From positions 686,449-750,448 of the forward strand of contig ML769389.1 in the NCBI GenBank assembly GCA_009733575.1: a stretch of DNA of 64,000 nucleotides. The letters are read 5' to 3'. The DNA comes from Gymnopus androsaceus JB14. Lineage: Eukaryota; Basidiomycota; Agaricomycetes; Agaricales; Omphalotaceae. The notes below the pieces were generated by a model that did not search any database, was not told the DNA's origin, and saw nothing but the letters and a program-made list of their open reading frames with translations. How positions within the stretch are numbered: position 1 is the first letter of the stretch; each line of letters starts with the position of its first letter. This document shows positions 56,497 through 64,000 of the stretch, piece by piece. The translations under genes and the position numbers were made by a program.

Positions 56497-57746
56497 CGGA
56501 ATCTCGAGAGTCCGCCTCCGGGTCCGAGTCCGACTCCAGTCCACCTCAGAGTCCTAAGGTCCTAGGGTCATATTAAGGTATATATTAGTATATTGTAGTA
56601 GTATATACAGGTGCTAGGCTACAGTCTATAGTAGTAGTAGTAGTAGTAGTATAAGATAGTGCCGCATGCGGCTATGACGGTAGATTTCACGGAATATTCT
56701 GCCCATTACTTTGATGGAGCGTACTCCATTTACTATACATCCTACTCTGTCTACCTACTCCGCTGATATTTCTACAATACATCCCTACTCTAAAAGTCAG
56801 CTAGAAGTCCTTTTTTGGAGGAAATCTCCGGAATGAGGGGCATCTGGCCGCTCCCACCCCCGTCCTGCCCCCAAGATATTATGAGCACTTGCAACATATA
56901 TGACACTCCGCGTTGGCACGTCGCGCATCGCGCCATACATACCATCTCCTAGCTGATATTGTTCCAGTGAGTGCCAGCCCAATGTGAGCGCATTTCCTGA
57001 AGATGTGCCCATTGACTAATTCTTTGAACTCTTTTCTAGCTCGCAAGTCACTGACACAATGACTCAGGGGAAGAGGAAATCATTCAATAATTCAAAACCC
57101 ACAAGAGAGTGTCGGTAATGGTAAATATTAAGTATTATCGTGAAGAGCGCCCATGGGCGCTCCATTTCCGCCACCAAGTCCCAGCCGACACCAAAAATCC
57201 TAGCCTCAGTATTGTAAAACTAATTAGAAGGCTCAGTAGCTTGGTATATTGCAATGGAAATACAAAATTTAGAGTACTTTCACAAAAACTGAGTAGATTC
57301 ATACCGATGGAGTACATTTTGATGTAAGAATAAGCCAAGAAAGTAGGAAATTGAGTAGGAGTAGAATTTTCCGTGAAAATTAACGTCATATGCGGCACCC
57401 TCTGCCAATGACTATTTGGTTCAAATGAACAACACGTTACTTTCCTTCCAACGCGACTTTACTCTCTTCGAAACCTCTTTCTCTACTACATGTTACATAT
57501 TCATTGCTCTGTTGACCTCTCAAGGTATGTTTGGCTTTTGTTTTTCACTCAATATGACAAAATTTTAACTGAGCAAGCAGCGAGCGCATTCTTTACATCC
57601 TTACCACATTATTAGGCGGGGGCGGATTTGACCTTCAATCCAACTTAATTCATTAGTCTAAGGTACTATTTACAGTATATTTACTGACTAGGACTGGAGT
57701 AGGACTCAGACCCTTGGTAGGACCTGAGGCGGACTCAGAAGTTCCG
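56497..57746. mobile_element. 1.25-kb TIR element inserted in gag of gypsy 2
   Basis: The left end (CGGAATCTCGAGAGTCCGCC) and right end (its imperfect inverted copy ending AGTTCCG) form arms of about 60-80 bp made of GAGTCC/GGACTC repeats. It interrupts the capsid-coding frame between 56496 and 57747. Inside are a TAG trinucleotide run (56628-56651) and no recognisable transposase. Target duplication not identified. Confidence 0.6.
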
Positions 57747-58395
57747 GGACTATCTGGAAAGTACAATATCCATTTCAATACTCTCGCCGCTTCCACGGCA
57801 TGGGACGAATCCGCCCTTCAATGGGCATATCAGTGCGGTCTTGCTAATCGATTGAAGGACGAGTTGGCACGCATCCCTGAACTGCATACTCTCACCGATT
57901 TCCAATACAAAGTTCTTTGAATCGAATTGATACTGGAAGCCAGAAGAAGAAAAGAAAAGAGAGGTCGCAAGGACTTCCGGGGGTAGTATTAGCGGTAAAA
58001 CTTCTTCCCCGATGAAAAAGGGTTCATCGAACTCTTCCTCTCAAAATGTACAATCACAATCTTCTTCTTCCAACGTGAACAAGACTTTCAACGCATTGGT
58101 CTCCTTTTCTGGTCAGCAGAAACCAGCCGGAAAACAACCTTGGAAACCTACTGGTTCATCTTCCGCTTCTTCTGCTTCGACGCCAAAGCCTTATGCAAAT
58201 GTTCTGGGACCAGATGGCAAGTTAAAGCCAGCCGAGATGGAGCGCCACAAGAAGAATAATCTTTGTACTTTCTGTGGCGGAAAACACAAAGTCAAGGATT
58301 GTGACAAGCGGAACAAGTCGAACAACTCTAGCGGGCATTCCACTCAAACACAGGAGGCACAACCTTCCGTCATCGCGCCGACATCGCAAAAATAG
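57747..58395 (+). pseudogene. gag of gypsy element 2, second part with zinc knuckle
   Basis: Resumes capsid: KYNIHFNTLAASTAWDESAL, CGLANRLKDELARIPELHTL. A TGA after FQYKVL (57918-57920) lies where an Arg is expected. The nucleocapsid at 58012-58395 is Ser-rich and holds the CCHC knuckle LCTFCGGKHKVKDCDKR, intact with Cys-Cys-His-Cys spacing. It would bind element RNA. Confidence 0.83.
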
Positions 58396-59075
58396 TCCGC
58401 AACTCCTGTACCCCGGTACAAAACGGGAGTTGCGTTGACCAGGTTCATACCTCTGGGGAATTATTCCGGAACGCACCCACTCTTTCTACTTACAAACGAT
58501 CTCTTACTATACCATTAGTTACAGAAATTCCGATCCTCAATGAATTGGAAAATACTTCCTCTCTTCTCAAATTCTTAACACTTGTTGACTCTGGTTCTAC
58601 AGACTGTTTCATTGATTTCCGATATGTTGCGCAAAATGATATTCCTACCTCTCCAATTCTGCCAATCAATTTATGACTTTTTGATGGTTCACTTTCGCCA
58701 ACACCGATATCGCAAATCGCGAACTTAGATGTTTGGTTCCCTTCCGGCGAGCTTATTTCACTCACCTTCTTCGTCACATCGTTAGACTTGACCTGCAAAG
58801 CCATTCTAGGTTATAGTTTCTTGACCCGCTACAATCCATTGATTGACTGGGAATCCAGAAACATTACATTCCAAAAACCCTCTAAAGTCGAAGTCTCGCC
58901 GACGAATTTGGTCGATCGTTTCGATTGATCCGAAACAGATTCTTCCCCTTCAGGAAAATCACCTATTCCAAAAGTCGCTCCTGTTACAGGATCGCCTTGC
59001 AGAAATCACTCTCGAATTATCCCTCGGCCTTTATCCGAAAAGTTCCCTTACGAACCAATCTACTCCTATCCATCG
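58396..59075 (+). pseudogene. Retropepsin of gypsy element 2
   Basis: After a stop (58393) the frame continues with ELENTSSLLKFLTLVDSGST, the catalytic DSG, then DCFIDF, LDLTCKAILGYSFLTRYNPL and IDWESRNITFQ, the usual end of gypsy proteases. TGA near 58675 (NL*LFDGS) and at 58926 (FD*SE) lie at likely Arg sites. Confidence 0.82.
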
Positions 59076-60713
59076 GTGATTCACCAACGAGCTTTGAAAC
59101 TTGAGTCTGACGACATCAACATTGCTTTTGTCAGTGCTGCAGCTTTCCACCGGATCTGTAAGGATTCCGGGGAAGAGCCATTGCTTCTGCGGGCTATCCG
59201 TTCGGAAACGATTGCACATGCAGCGACCACAGATCAGCCACACAAAGAAGACCTGGGTGTTCCTAAAGAATACCATGATTTTCTAGACGTCTTCAATGTC
59301 CTTGCTGAACACCAACCATACGACCTCAAAATTGAATTGGAGGAAGGTGCTGAACCTCTACTCGGCCGCATCATTCCACTGTCGCCGAGAGAACAGCAAG
59401 CCCTTCATGAATTCCTGGATATGCATCTGAAAACTGGTTTTATTGCACCATCAAACTCGCCACATGGCGCTCCCGTCCTCTTCGCACCAAAGAAAGATGG
59501 AAAGCTTTGACTTTGCGTCGATTTCAGAGGTTTGAACAAAATCACGAAGAAGGATTGCTATCTGTTACCGCTCATATCAGATCTCCTTGATGCGCCTAAA
59601 AAAGCATGCATCTACACCAAAATTGACCTCAAACACGCTTATCACCTCATGCGCATTAACAAGGGAGATGAATGGAAAACTACCTTTCATACCCGCTGGG
59701 GTTCCTACGAATGGAATGTTATGCCTTTCGGACTCACCAATGCTCCCGCCACCTGGCAACGATTTATTAATGATGTTCTTGCTGACATGATAGATGTCAA
59801 CGTCATTGTATACCTTGACAACATCCTCATTTATTCCAACAATGAGGAAAGTCATTGGGATCATGTCCGCGAAGTTCTCCACTGACTCCGCAAACATTGA
59901 TTATTCGCTAACGCCAGCAAATGCGAATGGAGCATTGACACGGTTGAATATCTGGGTTACATTATGTCGCCAGCCGGTCTTACCATGGCCGCCGACAAAG
60001 TACAAGCAATTGTCGACTGGCCGGCACCTAGAAAGGTTAAAGATGTTCAGTCATTTCTTGGCTTCACAAATTTCTATTGCTGTTTTATTTATAATTATTC
60101 CGACATCATTGTGCCATTGACTTGCCTCACTCGAAAGAGTGTCGATTGGGTCTGGTCAATCGAATGTCAAGAAGCTTTTGAAAAGCTTAAATGGGCTTTT
60201 ACCCATGCTCCGATCTTAGCTCACTGGGAGCCCGATCATCCACTCATCATCAAAACCGACACCTCCAATTATGCTCTTGCAGCAATTCTTTTGATCATCC
60301 TCGCCGACGGTGAAGTCCATCCAATCAATTTTCTCTCCCGCACATTCCAAGCTGCAGAACTCAACTATGACACCCATGACAAAGAACTTTTAGCAATCTT
60401 TGAGGCTTTTAAAGCCTGGCGACACTACCTCGAAGGTTCCAGCAATCTGATCGACATCGTTACCGACCACAAGAACCTCAAATACTTCTCAACAACAAAA
60501 ATTCTTACAAGGCGACAAGTTCGATGGTCGGAATACCTTCACCAGTTCAACATGGTAATTCACTTCCGCCTGGGTAAATTAGGAGAGAAACCGGATTTGA
60601 TCACTAGACAGTGGGACGTCTATCCGAAAGAGGGGGATATCGGCTACGCGCAAGTTAATCCTCATAATTTCAGACCCATATTCACTAACGAGCAATTAAC
60701 CATTTCACTTTAA
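59076..60713 (+). pseudogene. Reverse transcriptase/RNase H of gypsy element 2, active site YLDN
   Basis: 59076-59510: YDLKIELEEGAEPLLGRIIP, NSPHGAPVLFAPKKDGKL, then TGA at 59508 where Arg is expected (KLRLCVDF). LCVDFRGLNKITKKDCYLLP and WNVMPFGLTNAPATWQRFIN follow. The catalytic box reads VYLDNILIYS: the second Asp of YLDD is Asn (AAC at 59820-59822). Two further TGA at 59883 and 59898 (H*LRKH*LF). RNase H: PLIIKTDTSNYALAAIL, AAELNYDTHDKELLAIFEAF and IDIVTDHKNLKYFSTTK. The Asp-to-Asn change alone would abolish polymerisation. Confidence 0.93.
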
Positions 60714-61895
60714 GCAACCTTTCTCGAAGGTCCTGCCCTTCGCGCATCGATTGTCTTAGACATCAATGCTTTACACCAAGCAATTCGACTTGCTCTCCTG
60801 CTCGATCCCGAATCCGCTGCCAGTCTCAAACTAGCAAAGGATCCCTCCAAGCCTTGATGGGAACTGAAACCAGATGGATTACTACGCTTAGATGAGTGGA
60901 TCTATGTTCCAAATCATTCCGATCTCCATCTTCAAGTTCCTCGTTATTTTCATGATCATCCACTTTCCGGTCATTTCGGCCAAAACCGCACTCTCGAAGC
61001 TATTAGACAATCGTACACTTGGCCGAAAGTCCGCGAATTCGTTCGTGACTATGTTGGTTCATGTACCACCTGTGGTCGAAACAAACCGCATCGTCATTGC
61101 CTTTACGGTCTTCTTAAACCTCTCCCTGTTCCAGTCCGACCCTGGGATTCTATCTCAATGGACTTTATCAAACAACTTCCGAAATCTGGTATTTATACTG
61201 CCATCTTAGTGGTTGTCGATTGTGCATCGAAACAAGCAATATTCATCACTTGCAATGACAAAATCACTTCCGAACAGCTAGCTGATCTATTCGTGATTCA
61301 TGTGTTCTCCAAACATGGAGTCCCAAGTCACGTAACTTCAGATCGCGGCACCAAATTTGTTTCCGCTTTCTTCCGAGCACTCAGTCAATCTCTATCAATA
61401 AACCTCCACTATACTTCTGGGTATCATCCGGAAGTGGACAGACAAACTGAAAGAGTTAACCAAACGTTGGAACAGTACATTCAGATCTATTGCTCCTACC
61501 AGCAAGATGACTGGTCGGACTTGCTTCCGATCGCAGAGTTCACTTACAACAATGCTCCTAATGCATCTACTGGTCTTTCGCTGTTTTTCGCTAATAAGAG
61601 TTATCATCCGAGTATCACTATCCAACCCAAGATCAATATACGCTCAGACCTTGCTCACGACTTTGTTGTTAATCTCAATGAAGTTCATAAATTCCTTTGC
61701 AATGCAATCGCCAATGCACAAGTTCGTTATAAAGAACAAGCGGATTGCAAACAAATTCCTGCACCAGAATTTGCAATCGATTCCGAAGTTTTTGTTCTGG
61801 CTAAACATATCAAATCCACTTGTCCTACCGACAAATTCACCAAAAAGTATCTTGGACCTTTTCGAGTTATCTCTTGTCCGAGTTCATTGGCATAG
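60714..61895 (+). pseudogene. Integrase of gypsy element 2
   Basis: A TAA after TISL (60711-60713) and TGA at 60856 break the join. The zinc-binding HHCC domain is visible at about 60945-61085 (RYFHDHPLSGHFGQNRTLEA, DYVGSCTTCGRNK). The DDE core: VVVDCASKQAIFITCNDK, HVTSDRGTKFVSAFFRALSQ, YHPEVDRQTERVNQTLEQYI, ending PIAEFTYNNAPNASTGLS and FVLAKHIKST. Inserts the element's cDNA into chromosomes. All three acidic residues are present. Confidence 0.92.
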
Positions 61896-62240
61896 GAACT
61901 CAAACTTCTGAAATATCTCAGCCGCATTCACCCAGTTTTCCATGTATCTCAATTAGAGCCAGTAATCCCAAATCCAATCCCTGGACGTGTTCAAGCAGCA
62001 CCTCCCCCGATCGAAGTCGATGGCAAAGAAGTTTACAAAATCGCCGAAGTACTTGAGTCGAAAATCAATTGTTGTTATCGCTGCTGTCCACTTTGCTACT
62101 ATGTACACTGGTATGGGTATGAAGGCACTGATGATGAATTCACATGGGTCGCTGCTGATGAACTTCAAGCCAATGAGATGGTCGAAGCGTTCCATTGTCA
62201 ATACCCAGCGAAACCCAATCCTCAAACTCCGATTTCTTAA
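61896..62240 (+). pseudogene. Chromodomain-like C-terminus of gypsy element 2
   Basis: After a TAG at 61893 the frame continues ELKLLKYLSRIHPVFHVSQL, EPVIPNPIPGRV, then VYKIAEVLESKINCCYRCC and YYVHWYGYEGTDDEFTWVAA. The IAEVLESK...YYVHWYGYEGTDDEFTW pattern is a chromodomain, which in chromoviral integrases targets methylated-histone chromatin. Ends near PQTPIS, stop 62238-62240. Confidence 0.85.
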
Positions 62241-62490
62241 TTGTATGTTTCCATTATCCTTTCTTCTTTTCCGTTTCAATGGAATAAGTATTTGCTATGA
62301 TAGTAAATTGAGTGAATACTTATTTCGATTATTTTCTTTCCGCCGATGAACTCTAGTTTGCCGTATTTAAACTCATATTACTTATTCAACAAATTTCACC
62401 AAGAAAAACTATTATTGATTATATACCAAAGATCATTTCATATGTACAAGGCGGGCAAAGAAGCAAGCACCGCTGATTCAGCCGCCGAAT

Positions 62491-62876
62491 TCACTGTCCC
62501 TTTTTCTTTTCTTCCCTAATCTTCTTCTTCTTCTTATCCTCGTCCTCTTCCTGGTCCATTGGAGTCTCATTGCTCACATCCCCTCGAGAAATGAGGATCT
62601 TCAACATTTCCTCCAGTGCGTTGATGCGGTCATGCAATTGACGGAACTCCATGCCACTGTCTTCCGCTGTGTCCTGTCATCCTTGACGCCAACCGCCACC
62701 TATAGGTGCCCAACTGCAATGTTTCTTTGACAACCTGCAGGTGTTGCAGGTGCTTGAATTGCTTCGAGGCTGGCATACCACTTGCCGTTCAACACAGTGC
62801 TCGCACCGCTCATTGCTGTCGACCAGATCACCCAATTCGAAGGACTTAGCCTTCAACCGATGCTGTAAAGCCTTTT
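62491..62876 (-). pseudogene. Cysteine-cluster gene fragment (zinc-finger-like)
   Basis: Minus strand. LKAKSFELGDLVDSNERCEHCVERQVVC runs from about 62860. It is followed by STCNTCRLSKKHCSW, a pair of CxxCx6C-type clusters seen in many basidiomycete DNA-binding-like proteins. A TGA near 62673 (WRQG*QD) interrupts. The C-terminus has a coiled-coil-like segment (LHDRINALEEMLKILISRG), then an acidic and Lys-rich tail ending REEKKKGQ, stop at 62491-62493. The 5' end is missing or in another exon beyond 62880. Likely a transposon-linked or regulatory protein; function not assigned. Confidence 0.6.
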
Positions 62877-63525
62877 AAAAAAATGTTGATAAGACTTCAT
62901 AGAGCTTTTGTAAAGAGCTACAATAACTTCTGGAGCCCTGGGAATATGGCCGGGCAGCTGCTAAAATCCGGCCTGGCACCCAGGGCACTAATTTGGCAGC
63001 CCACGGCACCTTCGGCACCCTCCCAAAATGGCAGAGTACCATCAAATACTGTTTATCCATAAGTTTTTAAAAAGATTGTGATAAGGTGATACACCTAGCC
63101 CGATGCCCGCCCACTGGCGCCTATGGCATAGTGTGCTCACCGGCGCTTATTTCCCGCCCTCCGGCGCTTATTTTGACAAAAAATGTCGGTGATTAGGCTT
63201 GATAAATACTGAAAAAATCATGAAAAATACTGAAAATATTCAGGCAGCGGGAATCCACCCTGTACCGCTTTAATTTTTGTCACATGATTTGGGACTTGAT
63301 TTTAGCGCCCACAGGGCTATTTTGCAGAAAAATCGAAAATTAGGCCTCATAAATCCCGGAGAAATCCTGGAAAAATTGTAAAAAATGTGGAAAATATTCA
63401 GGGATGTATCACAGTCACATGACCCTGGATCTTTTGCAAAAAAAACCCAATAATGGATAATAATCACAAAAAATCAGAAATTTCTCATAAAACAGCAGCA
63501 GGGGTAGGGATATACACCATATCAT
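62877..63525. other. No gene recognised
   Basis: Non-coding by eye. 63095-63125 (ACACCTAGCCCGATGCCC..CACTGG) weakly resembles part of the KDZ right terminus near 28590. GGCGCTTAT motifs recur at 63115-63175. Confidence 0.4.
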
Positions 63526-63695
63526 ATATGGTTATGATGACATTCTATAAATATGATTAGAGTGGCACTGTAAAATATGGTCATAGTGGCACTATAAAAT
63601 ATGGCCATGGTGGCATTGTATGAATATGGTTAGAGTGGCACTATATTTACAGTGGCACTATAAAATATGGTCATGCTGGCACCATGAGTATGGTC
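63526..63695. repeat. Degenerate minisatellite
   Basis: Imperfect tandem units of about 30 bp built on ATATGGTCATAGTGGCACTATAAA-like sequence (split here: ATATGGTCATAG, TGGCACTATAAA), about five to six units. Confidence 0.75.
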
Positions 63696-64000
63696 AAAAC
63701 ATTACCATATAAATTACTAGTGTGTGGCCCAGGTATGCTGGGTGAGCTGGTTTCTGGTTCAGGTAGCTGTGCTGGGTTGGGTTGGGTCCAGCTCTGCAGA
63801 CCCAAGACCTACCTGGATCCATCCAGGGTCAGAATATTTCTTGCGTATTGATCTCATAGCTGTACTTGATCTTAGTAAATTTGTAGTACTGTACTGTTTT
63901 TTTTGATACAAGAATACCTGAACCCTCACTTATGATGTCATATCACAAAAAATTCGAGTTTTTTTTGGTTATGATGTCATTATTGGTTTGTATTTCTATA
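63696..64000. other. No gene recognised
   Basis: Remaining right edge. The frame at 63724-63906 is short, Trp/Val-rich and without resemblance to known proteins. Confidence 0.45.

Larger units (their letters stand above)
54821..62240 (+). mobile_element. Ty3/gypsy element 2 (chromodomain type), plus strand, 3' LTR not found
   Basis: Contains gag, protease, reverse transcriptase, RNase H, integrase and a chromodomain-like tail in Ty3/gypsy order. gag is split by a 1.25-kb insertion. Many stops replace Arg codons and the reverse transcriptase active site is mutated. Distinct from gypsy element 1 in protein sequence and strand. Confidence 0.88.

Noticed and set aside
40060..62240. Alternative genetic code with UGA read as an amino acid
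   Set aside because: TGA replaces Arg only at CGA-type sites and co-occurs with frameshifts, TAA/TAG and active-site loss, so mutation is the simpler reading; TGA is also a normal stop elsewhere.
63095..63125. Second KDZ terminus
   Set aside because: Only about 20 loosely matching bases (CACCTAGCC..ATGCCC..ACTGG) and no CCAGTATT end.
63770..63795. GGGTTGGGTT as telomere-like repeat
   Set aside because: Only two units and no array; chance similarity.
1..64000. tRNA, rRNA, CRISPR arrays, riboswitches, bacterial promoters
   Set aside because: None recognised; the window is eukaryotic repeat DNA.

Overview
The window is a gene-poor, repeat-dense piece of a basidiomycete (most likely agaricomycete) genome. 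The clues are very short GT-AG introns (40-79 bp), KDZ transposase and TET/JBP cargo, fungal-type Ulp1/MULE and Helitron proteins, chromodomain Ty3/gypsy elements, and an F-box-like and a CYSTM-like protein of fungal type. No ordinary intact housekeeping gene, rRNA, tRNA or CRISPR array was found. Almost every coding region is broken, so this is old transposon accumulation and not an operon-like cluster. An assembly gap (N) fills 1369-2116.

Layout. 1-3.0 kb: 3' end of a copia element with a 3' LTR, interrupted in RNase H. 3.7-4.4 kb: hAT transposase remnant. 5.24-5.43 kb: hAT-type MITE with a perfect 8-bp target duplication. 6.5-7.7 kb: Helitron PIF1-like helicase remnant. 7.87-12.27 kb: a 4.4-kb element with about 115-bp inverted termini that holds an intron-bearing CYSTM-like gene and two TA-flanked MITEs. 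14.3-14.7 kb: copia LTR on the minus strand. 15.9-34.8 kb: a Ulp1-protease/MULE-transposase gene split in three by an 11.6-kb KDZ element (17124-28733) and a 3.9-kb gag-protease LTR element (29127-33005). 34.9-38.3 kb: a second Helitron helicase, itself interrupted by a terminal-inverted-repeat element. 39.1-40.05 kb: F-box-like gene whose 5' end abuts a truncated minus-strand Ty3/gypsy element (40.06-46.78 kb). 46.8-54.3 kb: two Ulp1-like protease genes in a zone sprinkled with a short hairpin-forming motif. 54.8-62.2 kb: plus-strand chromodomain Ty3/gypsy element with a 1.25-kb insertion in gag. 62.5-62.9 kb: cysteine-cluster gene fragment. 63.5-63.7 kb: minisatellite.

Most notable system: the KDZ element carries a TET/JBP dioxygenase gene, an NLS-bearing minus-strand gene, a captured 14-3-3 fragment and the KDZ transposase between inverted termini of about 145 bp. 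TET/JBP association with KDZ elements is known in basidiomycetes. Here the whole unit can be delimited because excising it, with one copy of a TA, rejoins the interrupted Ulp1 frame between its catalytic His and Cys.

A second theme is mutational decay by C-to-T / G-to-A transitions, often at CpG. The two LTRs of the gag-protease element differ at 16 sites by eye, all transitions. A 189-bp direct-repeat pair differs at 12 sites, all transitions. Many Arg positions in the transposon proteins carry TGA where CGA is expected. This fits RIP-like or 5-methylcytosine deamination.
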